A stretch of DNA of 64,000 nt, taken from assembly GCF_965363235.1 (NCBI RefSeq), contig NC_134847.1:48918805-48982804 (forward strand), given 5' to 3'. Origin of the DNA: Mytilus galloprovincialis. Lineage: Eukaryota > Mollusca > Bivalvia > Mytilida > Mytilidae. A program made the translations under genes and the position numbers. Positions 42,883 to 57,800 of the stretch are shown piece after piece. The notes under the pieces are model-generated. The model ran no database searches. It was not told where the DNA came from and saw nothing but the letters and a program-made list of their open reading frames with translations. Positions within the stretch are counted from its first letter, which is position 1, and every line of letters starts with the position of its first letter.

Positions 42883-45800
42883 CTATTTTTTATGAACTAG
42901 ATTATTTGCATAGGATGATAAAAATTTTGGAGCCGGTGGTGTTTTACTCAGGTCTCTAATCTGTTGTGTACATTCACTATTAAGTTTAGAATGTCTGTCA
43001 GAAAACATCTCAGGCATAGGAGGTGTAATGTTGCTGGTTATATCATGTCCTAATCTCTCTGCTAGTGGCTTGAATTCCTTGGGCATTTCATTATCTGTAT
43101 CAACAATATTCTATAAAAAAACAATAATATAACACTTAAGGTCAAAGTACTATGTCACAAAAATTACTGGTTCTACATTCATTCTTTTCATGTTATTATT
43201 CTATCACACTATGGATTGAAAAACAACTGGTAAGAACTTGAATCGTTGATGTAAAAATATGTATAAAGGAAATGTTGTTTTTTGTCTAGGAGACAGAAAC
43301 CCAATGGCATTTAAAGATTAACATTTAATCTTCAACAATAGGCAAGTTCTACAATTTATGACTAGGCCTTTTTAGTGGAAAAAAAATTGTGCATGAATTT
43401 CAAAAGGACCAACAATTATCTAACATTATACAAAATTTGAAGGATAAAACAAAAGACAATCATAAACAAGAATACACACATTTTTGTTGAAAGCATACAC
43501 GACTCAAAATTTAAAAATGGCTGAAACTGCCCCTATGTGTGGTGCTCACACATAACTACTCATTACTGCAAACAAATTTTTGAGATCGTATAATGGTATG
43601 ATGTCGTCTGCATCGTCCGAGGACTCGTTGGTTTCTAGACAATAACTTTAGTTTCTATGAATGGATCTTTTTGAAATTTTATAAGAAGGTTCAATACCAC
43701 AAAAGGAAAGGAGTAGGTCCGGTTCGGACCGATTTTGGCCTCAAATTTCAGGTTCATCTGACGAAAGATTTTGACCACTTTTAAAACACTTAAGTGTCTA
43801 TTTCATTTGAATCCAGTAGTTTATGTGAAAGATTTTAACTGATTGAGTCATTAAAAACGATCCGATTCAAGCTCAAATATGAAAAATCTTCCAAATATGC
43901 CAAAAAATGTCACTTTTCAGATGGTTTTTGTCAAAAATGAAAGTGGTCGCATCCGTGTTTATTCTCAACCTTTATATTATATGTTATGTATTATCATAAA
44001 ATACAACTTACATTTCAATATTATGGATGAACACGAATGCGGCCACTTTCTTTTACACGAATACCGTCTTCAATTTAACTAAAATGTGAAGATTTCAGTA
44101 ATTTAGCATGACTTTGTGGTGCTAGTACCCGATATATGTGCATTGTTATGTCAAAAACAACCCATATTTATGTAGCTTAAGCATTCTACTGTCCAATAAA
44201 TAACTAAAAGTTTACATTTTATCAACTTTGTAAAACTGCTATATTTTGGGGCCAAAAAGGGGTCTTACTGGACCTACTCCTTTAAGAATTAGGGGCCCAA
44301 AACAAGCATTTTTCTACTTTCAGGATAGTTACTTGTGTATTTCAATTGCTCTGAAATTGTTCCACAATGTTTAATACCACAAGTAGAAGGTGTGGATTCA
44401 TTTGGGGGATTATGGTGCCAACAACAAGCATTTTTGTAGTTTCTGGACAATAACTTGTATGTAAGTATGGATCTATCTGACATTGTACCACAAGGTTCCA
44501 TATCACAAAAGGAAGGCTGGGATTGAGTTTGGGGGTTATTACCCCAATTCATGCAGGAATTAGGGGCCAAAAACGAGCATACATCTAGTTTCCAGATAAT
44601 AACTTGTGTTTAAGTGTATGGATCTCTCTGAAATTGTACTACAAGGTTCCATACTACAAAAGGAAAGGCAGGGATCAAGTGTGGGGGTAATTGCTCCAAG
44701 GGGGATTCAAAAAGTTTTTTTGGGGGGATCCAATTTTTTTTAAGGAGTTCAATTTTTTTATAAAGTTTCAAGAAGAAATCTTTAATTGCACAGTATTGCC
44801 CAATAGATTTGTAAGATCTTGATATTTATTTTTGTGTCAGAAACCTATATCATGTCAAAAATCTGATTACAATCCAAATTCAGACAGTATTAAGCTTGAA
44901 TATTGTGTCCAAATTTGGCCCAACTGTTCAGGTTTCAACCTCTGCAGTCGTAGCTGCGCTCAGCAAAGCATTTTATTAAAAAATACAGACATTCAGTTTA
45001 GAAGTTTTTATACGACCGCAAAAATTGAAAATTTTTTGGTCGTATATTGGTATCACGTTGGCGTCGTCGTCCGAAGACATTTGGTTTTCGCATTCTAACT
45101 ATAGTAAAAGTAAATAGAAATCTATGAAATTTAAACACAAGGTTTATGACCATAAAAGGAAGGTTGGGATTGATTTTGGGTGTTGTGGTCCCAACAGTTT
45201 AGGAATTAGGGGCAAAAAGGGCCCAAATAAGCATTTTTCTTGGTTTTTGCACAATAACTTTAGTATAAGTAAACAGAAATCTATGAAATTTTAACATAAG
45301 GTCTATGACCACAAAAGGTGGGCTGGAATTGATTTTGGGAGTTTTAGTCCCAACATTTTAGGAATTAGGGGCCAAAAACAGGTCCCAAATAAGCATTTTT
45401 CTTGGTTTTTGCACAATAACTTTAGTATAAGTAAATAGAAATCTATGAAATTTTACACAAGGTTTATGACCACAAAAGGAAGGTTTGGATTGATTTTGGG
45501 AGTTTTGGTCCCAACGAATTAGGGGCCAAAAGGGTCCAAAATTAAACTTTGTTTGATTTCATAAAAAAATGAATTATTGGGGTTCTTTGATATGCCAAAT
45601 CTAACCGTGTATTCAGATTCTTAATTTTTGGTCTTGTTTTCAAATTGGTCTACATTAAGGTCCAAAGGGTACAAAATTAAACTTAGCTTGATTTTAACAA
45701 AAATTGAATTCTTGGGGTTCTTTGATATGCTGAATCTAAACATGTACTTAGATTTTTGATTATGGGCCCAGTTTTCAAGTTGGTCCAAATCAGTCAGGGA

Positions 45801-48800
45801 TATAACTCTATAGGGTTATTACAGGAAAATAACATACATTTGTTATTGTAGACTAAAAAATCAAAGAACTGTGATAACATACGTATGTTACATGTTTCAA
45901 AGGGACAATATACATCATTAGTTTTGTTAAAATTTGTAAAAGTTCTATTGATATTACTTTTGTCTATATGTATACTTAACTATTGAAAGATATAACAGTT
46001 CATAGTTTGCCATTTTGCATAATACACCTATATGTTATCACAGAAAAATATGCCTGTAATAACTAAAGGGTGTTATTACAGCTTCTCTATATCACTTCAA
46101 AGGATTTGATCAGACATAGATCATGCTTAATTACAATGTATTTTAATTTATTGTAAGAAATAATGACCAGAGCATGTAATGAGGTTCTGCGTAAGTTTCT
46201 CAGTAATTCCCAAGTGTCTTATATAATAAGTTACATTCCTTTAATAACTAAGCCTTGTTATTACAGCTAAGTTTATCCCTTAATAGCCTCATCTCATTGA
46301 TTTACCATGGTTAATCAAAAATGTATTAATCTAATTAAGAAATTAGTTATCAAGGCTATGCATTTAGTTTCCGCGCAAAGTCTAAAGAGTTCCCTAGAGC
46401 CCACTATAAATGAAATAATTTTACAAATAACAAACATATGTTATTACAGATTTAGAAAATTTAAGGAAGAAAATCTGTAACAACACACGCAAGTTATTTT
46501 CTGTAATAACCCTATAGAGTTATATCTCTGACTGCAAATCCGGGTCCAAAATTATTATATTAAGTATTGTGCAATAGCAAGAAATTTTCAATTGCACAGT
46601 ATTCCGCAATAGCAAGAAATCTTCAATTGCACAGTATTGTGCAATAGCAAGAAATCTTCAATTGCACAGTATTGTGCAATAGCAAGAAATATCTAATTGC
46701 ACAATATTGCCCAATAGCAAGAAATTTTCAATTGCACAGTTTTGCGCAATAGCAAGAAATATTCAATTGCACAGTATTGTCCCTCGTTTTCAAATTGGTC
46801 TACTTTAAGGTCCAAAGGGTCAAAAATAAAACTTTGTTTGATTTCAACAAAAATTGAATATATGGGGTTCTTCAATATGCTGAATCTAACCATGTATTTA
46901 GATTTTTAATATTTGAGCCCTGTTATCAAATTGGTCCACATTGAGGTCTAAATGGTCTAAAATTGAATATTATTTGATTTCATCAAAAATTGAATTCTTG
47001 GGGTTCTTTGATATGCTGAATCTAAACATGTACTTAGATTTTTGATAAGGGCCCAGTTTTCAAGTTGGTCCAAATCAGAGTCCAAAATTATTATATTAAG
47101 TATTGTGCAATAGCAAGAAATTTTCAATTGCACAGTATTCCTCAATAGCAAGAAATCTTCAATTGCACAGTATTGTGCAATAGCAAGAAATTTTCAATTG
47201 CACAATATTGCACAATAGCAAGAAATCTACAATTGCACAGTATTGTGCAATAGCAAGAAATCTTCAATTGCACAGTATTGCGCAATAGCAAGAAATATCT
47301 AATTGCACAATATTGCCCAATAGCAAGAAATTTTCAATTGCACAGTTTTGCGCAATAGCAAGAAATATTCAATTGCACAGTATTGTCCCGTTTTCAAATT
47401 GGTCTACTTTAAGGTCCAAAGGGTCAAATATTAAACTTTGTTTGATTTCAACAAAAATTGAATATATGGGGTTCTTCAATATGCTGAATCTAACCATGTA
47501 TTTAGATTTTTAATATTTGGGCCCTGTTATCAAATTGGTCCACATTGAGGTCTAAATGGTCTAAAATTGAATATTATTTGATTTCATCAAAAATTGAATT
47601 CTTGGGGTTCTTTGATATGCTGAATCTAAACATGTACTTAGATTTTTGATTATGGGCCCAGTTTTCAAGTTGGTCCAAATCAGAGTCCAAAATTATTATA
47701 TTAAGTATTGTGCAATAGCAAGAAATTTTCAATTGCACAGTATTCCTCAATAGCAAGAAATCTTCAATTGCACAGTATTGTGCAATAGCAAGAAATCTAC
47801 AATTGCACAGTATTGTGCAATAGCAAGAAATCTTCAATTGCACAGTATTGCACAATAGCAAGAAATATCTAATTGCACAATATTGCCCAATAGCAAGAAA
47901 TTTTCAATTGCACAGTTTTGCGCAATAGCAAGAAATATTCAATTGCACAGTATTGTCCCGTTTTCAAATTGGTCTACTTTAAGGTCCAAAGGGTCAAAAA
48001 TTAAACTTTGTTTGATTTCAACAAAAATTGAATATATGGGGTTCTTCAATATGCTGAATCTAACCATGTATTTAGATTTTTAATATTTGGGCCCTGTTAT
48101 CAAATTGGTCCACATTGAGGTCTAAATGGTCTAAAATTGAATATTATTTGATTTCATCAAAAATTGAATTCTTGGGGTTCTATGATATGCTGAATCTAAC
48201 CATGTATTTAGATTTTGGATATTGGACCATAATAGGTAAATGTCCAATTTAAAATTTTTAAGTTTTTAAGTTTAAGTTCTTAGACCACATTCATTCTGTG
48301 TCAGAAACCTATGTTGTGTCAACTATTTAATCACAATCCAAATTTTAGATTTGAATAGAATTACTAACTTTTAGGTTTACTGTAAATTCTGGTGTCTGAG
48401 GGAGATCATCATACAGTTTTGCTCTACTAGATTTAATTTTAACATCCATTTGAGGTTTACTACTATTCTCCATCAGCTTTCTTGCACTCTCACTTTGAAA
48501 CACTGGTAACTGAGGACTATTCATCGGTGCTTTATTTAAGTTGTTTATTGTGGAAATGGCCAGCCCTGTCCTTTCAAAATGGTCCTTTTGTCCAAAATGT
48601 TTCATTCCAGGTGTCTGAAATACTGGAGCTTCTGGGCTTGCCATATTCATATTGTTATTTAAATTTAATTTAGGAAAATCTGAATCATAAAGTTGTTCTT
48701 GTTTTTGTCTTTTGTCTGCAGGTGTGAAGAAATCATGGAATGATGGACTAGCATCTGAAAAAAAATAGTTATCTATACAATTATTGTTTTTTAACAACAG

Positions 48801-51800
48801 CTCAATATATACCCATTCACCAAGAAACTACATGTGAGGCTGGGATCTGTAAAAAGTTATAAAGCAGATTTCTGAAAAGTGGTGGTCCTAAGTATTTATG
48901 CACCAAAATTTTACAAAGGACCAACATTGTCTCCATTCTTAAATCAAAAGGGTGGGTAAAGATTTCTTTTACATGTGTATAACAATCTAGAAAATATTAT
49001 TTTTCTCAATTTCTTGAAATTCCAGTTTTTGAGTAACAATAACTTCACCAGAGTTTCTCTATTTGCAAATTGTAAATGTACAAAATTAAAATTATTAATG
49101 ACAAAAATGTTTTTAATCCATTCTCTGTCACATATTTTGTTTAATCAAAAAAGTGGTTAAAATAACTGAAATGTAATGTTATTGAAAAGCCTCTGAAGAA
49201 ATTCTATTTCCCTTGCTTTTTGTATGGTTTCTTTTTTGGTTGTTCATGTACTGATATCCCATATCCTTTGTTTTTCTATCACAATACATTAATTTCTAAT
49301 ATTGAACTTTACCTTGGTACTTTCCTGGTGTGTTGAAAGGAACATGCCTCCCAAATACACTGGGAGTCAGAGAAACAAAATCATCTGTGTTGAATAAAGA
49401 AGGTATTACAGCTTCAGAATGTGGTACAACCCTGAAATAAAAATAAACAAGAGTGCACACACTGAACTGTCGCCTTCTTTACTAATCATTGATATTATGT
49501 TGAAAGTCATAAATATAAAACTTTATTACAACTGTCACATAAACTTAACATTAACCAAGAAAACTAAACATTGACCAAGGAACCATGAAAATGAGGTCAA
49601 GGTCAGAGGAACCATGCCAGACACACATGTACAGCTAACAATTTTTCCATACAACAAATAAAGTTGACCTAATGCTTATACTTTAACCTGAAGCAGGTCT
49701 GACAGACAGACGGAAGAACGAACAAACAGAAGGACGAATAGACCCACAGACCAGAAAACATAATGACCCTCTACTATCGTAGGTGGGGCATAAAAATAAT
49801 AGCCTTGCACTACAGATTTTGTTTTCAATGACCTTTTTTAACATTATGAAAAATAAAAAAACACACATTTAAAAAAAAAACTGATATTAAACTTACTGGA
49901 TTAAGACATTGTCTCCTTTTGCATTTTTTTTTTTACAGTGAATTCCTTTTTTTATAAGCCTGGGATATAGGGCTTGTGGTTTATTGTAAAGATTGCATTT
50001 TTTATTATAAATTGGAATGTATGAATATGTATGTTTGATTACATTCAAAAAAAATTAAAAGCTTCTTACATGTATTTTGTTTAATATCATAAACTGAACC
50101 AAGTGTTATTGCTTATAATTTGGATGCTATGTTTAATATAAAGAGTTGCACCATGAGGGTATCATATGCCTGTCACTTTTTCAATGAATAAAGTTTCATA
50201 ACTCCTTTAAGGCAAAGTGTACGTAATTAAACTACACAATGGTTTTTTTTTAAATTTCACATATGAATTCTGCTTGTAAAATTACACTAGAAAATAAAAT
50301 AAACTAGAGGCTCTCAAGAGCCTGTGTCGCTCACCCGTTACTGTATTTACTGATGTCGGCCATCTTGGTTGGTAGGCATGGTCATTAGACACTTTTTAAA
50401 AAAAGATACCCTAGTAAGGATTTTGGCCAAATTTGGTCCATAGTTTTAGAAAAGAAGATTTTTGTACAAGTTACAAAAATGACGAAAAGTTGTTCAATAT
50501 TGATTATAAAGAACAATAACTCCTTAAGGGGTTCTCTGACAATTTTGGTCATGTTGACTTATTTGTAGATCTTACTTTGCTGAACATTATTGCTGTTTAC
50601 AGTTTATCTCTATCTATAATAGTATTCAAGATAATAACCAAAAACTGCAAAATTTCCTCAAAATTACCAATTTTAGGGCAGCAACCCAACAACGGGTTGT
50701 AGGATTCATCTGAAAATTTGTGAGGGGATAGATCTTATTCTGATGGACATTTAAATCTTGAAAGATGACCAAATGTCTTAGTTTCAAAGATATAAAGCAA
50801 AAACTGCATTTTACCACTATGTTCTAATTCTAGCCATGTCCACCATTTTGATTGGTAGATGGGGTCATCGGACACATTTTTTAAACTATATACCACAATT
50901 ATGATAAGTAAGTTTAAATTTGGCCCAGTAGTTTCAGAGAAGAAGATTTTTGTACAAGTTACAAAAAATAACGAAAAAGTTGTTAAAATTGACTATAAAG
51001 GGCAATAACTCCTTAAGGGGTCGACTGACAATTTTGGTCATGTTGACTTATTTGTAGGTCTTATTTTGTTGAACATTATTGCTCTTTACAGTTTATCTCT
51101 ATCTATAATAGTATTCAAGATAATAGCCAAAAACTGCAAAATTTCCTTAAAATTACCAATTCAGGGGCAGCAACCCAACAACAGGTTGTCCGATTCGTCT
51201 GAATGTTTCAGCGCAGATAGATCTTGACCTGATCAACAATTTTACCCCTGTCAGATTTGCTCTAAATGCTTTGGTTTTAAAGATATCAGCCAAAATATAC
51301 ATTTTACCCCTGTGTTCTATTTTTAGCCATGGCGGCCATCTTGGTTTAATGGCCAGGTCATCGGACCCAATTTTTAAACTAGATACCCCAAGGATGATTG
51401 TGGCCAAGTTTGGTTAAATTTGGCCCAGCAGTTTCAGAGGAGAAGATTTTTGTAAAAGTTTACGGACGACGGACGCATTGTTTTTGAGATACGAGTCGTT
51501 GAAATTAATAGCATGACACTCAAAAAATACAAAGGATATATAGGGAAAATCATCAAAATTAGCAGATCTTTTTACATTATCAAGATTTTCTATTTTGTTG
51601 GTCAACAGATTTTCTTTTTAAATTGATATACGATTCAAAAATGAAAGACGAATCCATTGGTGCAAAGAAAGTCCCTAGCAACTGTGCTAGTTTTTACGCT
51701 ACTCCTTGTTGAAGTTTGTTTTTTTGGCCGGAAAATAAGAATTATACGGCGACGTCATTGTCTACAGTAACGTCGCCACAGCTTCTACATCGTAACTCTA

Positions 51801-54800
51801 TTATACCGTATAATGTCGTGCGTGTGTATTACCCATCTTCCTATTTTTACAAATGATCTAGCATTATAGATTGATAAGGAAATAAACTAAATAATTTCAA
51901 AGAATATTTCTGTCGCAAAAGAAAATGCAAGTGAAAGAAAGTTACCGTAGATTTTTTTCTTTTCTATATTAGAATGATTTACAAACCTTTCTTAATGCTT
52001 GCATAGATTGTTTAATTCTTTTATGAATCAAATATCGAGTATGAATTTGTCCCGGTTAACACAGTGTTGTCAGAATGAATTGATCAGTTTTAATATTAGG
52101 ATCGGGTATACACCTCGCTTTCAATCTTACTTCTGCATGTTTGTATTTAAAAAAGTAGACCTATTTCCTGCATATTTTCATGTTCGTCATTTCTGCATGT
52201 TGTTAATCTGAGGATTTGCACACAATATAGTCTACATTATAAACTTATCTTATTAGTCTTGTTTACACACATGCTCATGACGCATTTCTGCCAAAACATA
52301 TTTTGTTTTACAAAATTTCCCGTCTCGATCACTTTCCCTTTTCTTTAACTAAATGACAAAGAATGATGTAATTTTTGCTGAATGAAGTTTCACTAACATA
52401 AGAAAATTTTTGTTTGTTCCGTGCATTATTTGTTAAAAATCCACATACAAGGATTTATTTTGATTGATTGATTGTTGGTTGCTTAACGTCCAGTGGCAAA
52501 TATTTCATGCATGTTCAGGACGAGAACAAGTTAACAATAAATACAATTGGAAGTTTTGTTCATAACAGAGGCCATCGGGGATGATGGTCTGGGAAATTTG
52601 GAGTGCCACTAGAAAATGAGGGTATATTGGATATGGACAGAAATTTTGCCGTGCAACAGTCCACCTACGCAACCCTCACATTATAGTTGTTGCAATGGTT
52701 CTTAACGGGCATAGAGCGTGGCACTCTCTTTACACGAGGCATCGGATTTAAAGTCCCCATTCTGACTGGACATGACTGCGAGCTTAATACATTCCGCACA
52801 GCCAAACGGACGCCCCACTTCGGCAAGTGTTTAACTGCCGGTCGGGAGAAGACCAAGTGACCATATTTCGTTTCCCCAGTCACCCTTGGGGTAACACGGA
52901 TTTAAACAATAAGCATAATGCATACTATGGTTCTTCAACTATTTTAGTTCTTATACATCCGTGGCTTTAAAATGTTCTGCCTTTAGTGTCCCTTATCTAA
53001 GTTAATCTAGAAAAGCGCTTCGGACGCTTGAAATTTAAAACGTGTTGATTTCATTTAATCTTCAGAATTTTTTAGACCGCAATGGGGTTAAAAAGAAGGA
53101 TTCGCTTATGTATACATTTTAACAAAATAGAAAAGATCAGAGTATTTGGTATAACTTCCCGTCGCAGATATTTCAGACATGTTTATTTTAAATGAAAACC
53201 TTCACCTTATATGATCCTTTTGAGATCGACGTACCTAGTGCAATAACGGCCGGAACATACCCAGTGTTATGTAATACAATTTGTATAGGGAAATGCTTTA
53301 AATAGCAATGTATATAGTGTAATGCCTTAAATTAACTGGTGTAAAATTAATGATATAAGAATGCGACCTTATGAGAATGTATCATGTTAGATGCTATAAA
53401 AATTTACCTAATAAAATGTTTTAAGAATGTACTCAGTGTAATGCACGGAGATTATTCATACTGTATTGCTACACGGGTTTACCTAGCGTAGTACAGTACG
53501 AATATAGCCTCTGCATAATGCAAATGCATAGCTTTCCTATTTATATTATATAAAACAATAAGGAGATGTGGTATGACATCCAATGAGACAACTACCCGCC
53601 ACTGGATAAATGAAGTCGATGTAAGGAATAACTATAAACAACCATACTGTTTTCAACAATTAAAGGGACGAAAGCATAATGTGTAGGCCACAAAATACTT
53701 CGACATGAAAAATGCCAAAAATTTCAAACGGGAAAATCAACAGCCTTATTCATAAAAATCAAAGCACCAAAGGGTGCTATAGGCAATTAATCAAAAACCC
53801 AAAGGCAAACTTGGCCAAGTTCAGATGAATAGTGTTAAGAATTAGTCAAAATATTTATCTCAGGCATTGTTATCAGCTATTTCTAAAGTATAAAATAACA
53901 TGAATAATGCTTGTACATGGTACAGTAATGTTTATGTTATGCAATCCTACCACTTTCAAAAGTTATTTCCAATTTATATTTATAAAGATTCAATGTCTGA
54001 GATTATACACATACACTGTCCTATGTTAGGGGAGAGTTTTGTGCCAGTTAAGATGTTTAAGCCGCCACATTTTGTATGCACCTGTCCATAGTGAGGACCC
54101 ACTAATGTGGTGATTGTTGCTGTATATCATATTTATTTTTCATAATTGTTTTGTACATTTTTTTTTAATTTTAATTTCTTGTGTATACTTCTGATTTTAG
54201 TGTATGTTCTAGTTATTGTAAATGCTCTTTTGTTTCGACGTTGGAAAGTTCCGGGCGGAAAGAACTCACTAGCCAAAAAGTTCCAGAGGAACTTATTATT
54301 ATGTGTTACTTTGTTCTTCCTTTGATTTAAAAGTTCGACCGGAACAAAGTGACTAGTTGAAATAGTATACATTTTCGTTATTATGTAAAGGGGCCAGCAA
54401 AAGCAATCCTTTGGGTGTAGGAGTTTCTCCCTGCACTAAAGATCCATTGGTAATCTTTGACTGTTGTCTGCTCTTAGATCAGGTTATTGTCTATATGACA
54501 CATTCCCCATTTTCATTCTCAATTTTATTAGACACTGGCTACGGTTACATGGAAATGTAACAACAATAAAAATATTACTGTTACACTGGAGACTAATTGC
54601 CGGAATGCAAAGTTGGGCGAGGAACCGATTTATTACGAATGTAACAATAATTATTGAGGCTACGGTTACATTACGCTGAGATTAATAGTAATCTCAGCAT
54701 TACGTTATTGTTACACGAAAAACAGCAATGTACGCTAGATTTATTAAACTTAAATCTTCTATAGTTGTATTGCTTAATTCTTTCATACATTTTGTATATA

Positions 54801-57800
54801 CTAAACAATACTTGTATAATACTCATTGGCAGATCCAGGGGGGGGGGGGGGGGGGGGGTCCGGGGTTTGCCAATCAATGCATTTGAATGGGAGCATTCAG
54901 TTGGAACCCCCCCCCCCCTTTTATCAAATGGCTGGATCCGCCCCTGATACTGATAAAAAATAAATATAATTATTCGACAAATGGTGTATAACTTGAATAG
55001 TTTTACGTATTAATGGTTTTGATGTTCTTAAAGATACTACTCAAGATTAGGAGTGCCAAAGGCGAAAAATATAGTTCAATGGTTTCACTTTTTTAAAGTA
55101 TTTAACTGCACACCTTCTCTTATTACTGTCATTATACTTTGAACCAATTTGTTTAGGGTGAAAAACATTAAAACTTGGGATACATTTTAAACGAAACTAA
55201 AACAATATCAAGACATAAATTTCATACAGCTATACAATTTGACGCAAATTGATACATCAAAAGCAAAGTTTGCTAACTGTCACTTAAATACTAAGACTGA
55301 TTTCTGTATGTACACGTATCAGTGGAGGACGTTATTTCAACGGTTCATCAAAAAATGTGTCAGACTTTAAAAAACACTTACTGGATTTGTAGAAATTGTC
55401 ATTGTAAATAAAAAATGACAGTAAATAAATTGTATGTAATAAGTGTATGTATTGTAAATATAAAATAAATGTCTTCAACTTTTATTATTAGTACATATCT
55501 CTAGTTCCATCGTACATTACTGTTTTTCATGTAACAATAACGCAATGTATAGCCTCAATAATTCTTGTTACATTCGTAATTAAACAGGTCCTTACCCAAC
55601 CATGCATTCCGGTATTTAGTCTCCAATGTAACAATAATATGTTTATTATTGTTACGTTTCCATGTAACCGTAGCCAGTGCCATTTTATTAACGTCTCAAA
55701 TTATAACTGAATTACAATATCTTGATTACGGTTTAACTGTCTTCCATTACTAATACTAGTATCATAATAAAAAAAACCATTTATTTAAACTTTAAATAAC
55801 TGTAATAGTAGGAATTAAGAAAAACTTGTTTGTAACTTCAACTTGATGAAAACATAAACGTTTCTCGAGCCTCGTTAGTCGTATACCTTTTTATCGTATC
55901 ATGCGATTTCTTTTCACATTATTTTCATGGGGAAATCGTTTACCAGCATAAAGTTGCTGAAGGAACCGCATAGAATTGATTCAAGAACACTTAACGAGTG
56001 TTTAAATGTGAAAAATTATAAAAAGAAACATTATAACAAAAAAGTCGTATTTTTCTGTATCGGAAATCAAAAAGTCCTTGTAAATCAAAAACAATTACGG
56101 TGTGATACGCGTCACAGATTCGGACTTAATATGTTACAGAATATGCGACTTTGGAAGTTAAATAATGCCGTCCTTTAGAAAACAGTTGTTAAAGTTTTAA
56201 TCTCAATATTTATTGAAGCACATTGAGGTAAATCAAAGCACGTGTAGCATTATGTTACATTGTACCACCAAAGCAAAACAATCTTAATGACCTTGACATC
56301 GACCAATCAGAAAACTACAATAACAACAACTTTATTTGACAAGCATGAAGGAGGTCATTTGTGAGATAACGGAATAATATTAACAAGAATACAAATGAGC
56401 ATACATTTGAGATTACTGAATTAAGATGATTTGAATAATCTCAATCAGACAAAAAAACGAATAAAATGATTAATAATAAAGTACATATGTATCATCAGAA
56501 TCCTCCCAATTTAAAAGGTACGTAAATTTCGTCTTCTATGTAATTTAAAATTGGCGCCAACTTATATCAGCTGATTAATAGACTACTGACGTATGTAATA
56601 CGTATCGATGACAAACAATATTCCTATGACTTTTGCCATTTGGGAAATGTAAACGACTCATCTTTATAGATTTTCGGCGATCAAATATTTCATACAATTG
56701 TTCTTTGACATCTTAATCAACAGCACAGGGAATAATAAACTATAGAAGGATTTCTATCGAGCACTACTTCCTATGTGCAACTTCAAAACTTTTGGGAAAA
56801 TCGACGACCATTTAACATTTTTATGGTAATATTTTTTATATTCCAGAATAAAAAGTATGAAAAAAGTGTCCAATTAGTTATAAATAACATGATAGCCAGC
56901 CAGATAATAAAAGTGGCACATATTTCAGCATTTATTGGGTAGAACATAAATCTAGGGTGCTCGCATAAAGCAGCTCAACTGCTTAAAAATAGTTACTAAA
57001 AAACAAATACCATGTGGTGAAGTGACAGACTTGAACCAAAGTCAATAACAACTAGTAAACCATTAGTCCAATAATACAAGACTTTGGAGTTTAAAATAAG
57101 TTACATTCAACGATTTTTATCGATATTTTTTTTTTGGGAAAAAGGGGGGGTCAACGTTGATAATAATAAAGAAAAGAAATATCCAATAAAAAACGTTGAA
57201 TATAAATGATATGAAACTCCAAATTCTTATATTATTGGACTAGTACACCACAGGCTTCTCAATTCTTGTATTATCATGAACTAGGTGAAAGCATAGAGCT
57301 GACCGAGTGCAAGATCTTCCTGGATAATCATTGAGGTCGATTAATCATCACTTGCAGTAGACTTCGGTTAAATTTTTTTTTAAATCTTCAAAATGCTATC
57401 AAAATGTAAAAGTCTGAACTCATTTCACCTCTTATTCCACTAAACATTAAATTGTAGTTTAAAGTGTCACAAACAGACTTTCCTGACCTCTTTTCTTTAA
57501 CCGTAATAATATATTCTACTCATTCATAATCTTGAATTGAGACTTGAGAAAAAATGTTACTTCAAAATTACATTCTCTAATTGAAATGATCAGTGCACAC
57601 AGGCACAATAAAAGAAAACAAATTTTGCTATCTCTTCGAAATTGGAATTTGATACAGAAGAAATAACGTGTTATATTTTTAACTTACATGTATGTGTACT
57701 TTCAATTTCAATTTGGTTCTAAATTTAGATTTATAGTTTTCCCATAAATTGCTGACAGAATAGAAGACACCTGTTTATTTTCTGCACATGTAGAAAAAGT

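Noticed and set aside
43879-44082. 67-aa frame as a gene
   Set aside because: It spans the arm, loop and arm of a MITE; the apparent internal repeat is the hairpin.
46693-48083. Cysteine- and leucine-rich repeat proteins on both strands
   Set aside because: The frames exist on both strands of a 35-bp minisatellite and follow its period; no splice or promoter context.
46540-48240. CRISPR-like array
   Set aside because: Monomers are directly adjacent with no unique spacers, in eukaryotic DNA; this is a minisatellite.
54765-54947. Glycine-rich short protein
   Set aside because: The glycine run is translation of a 21-G homopolymer in a MITE.
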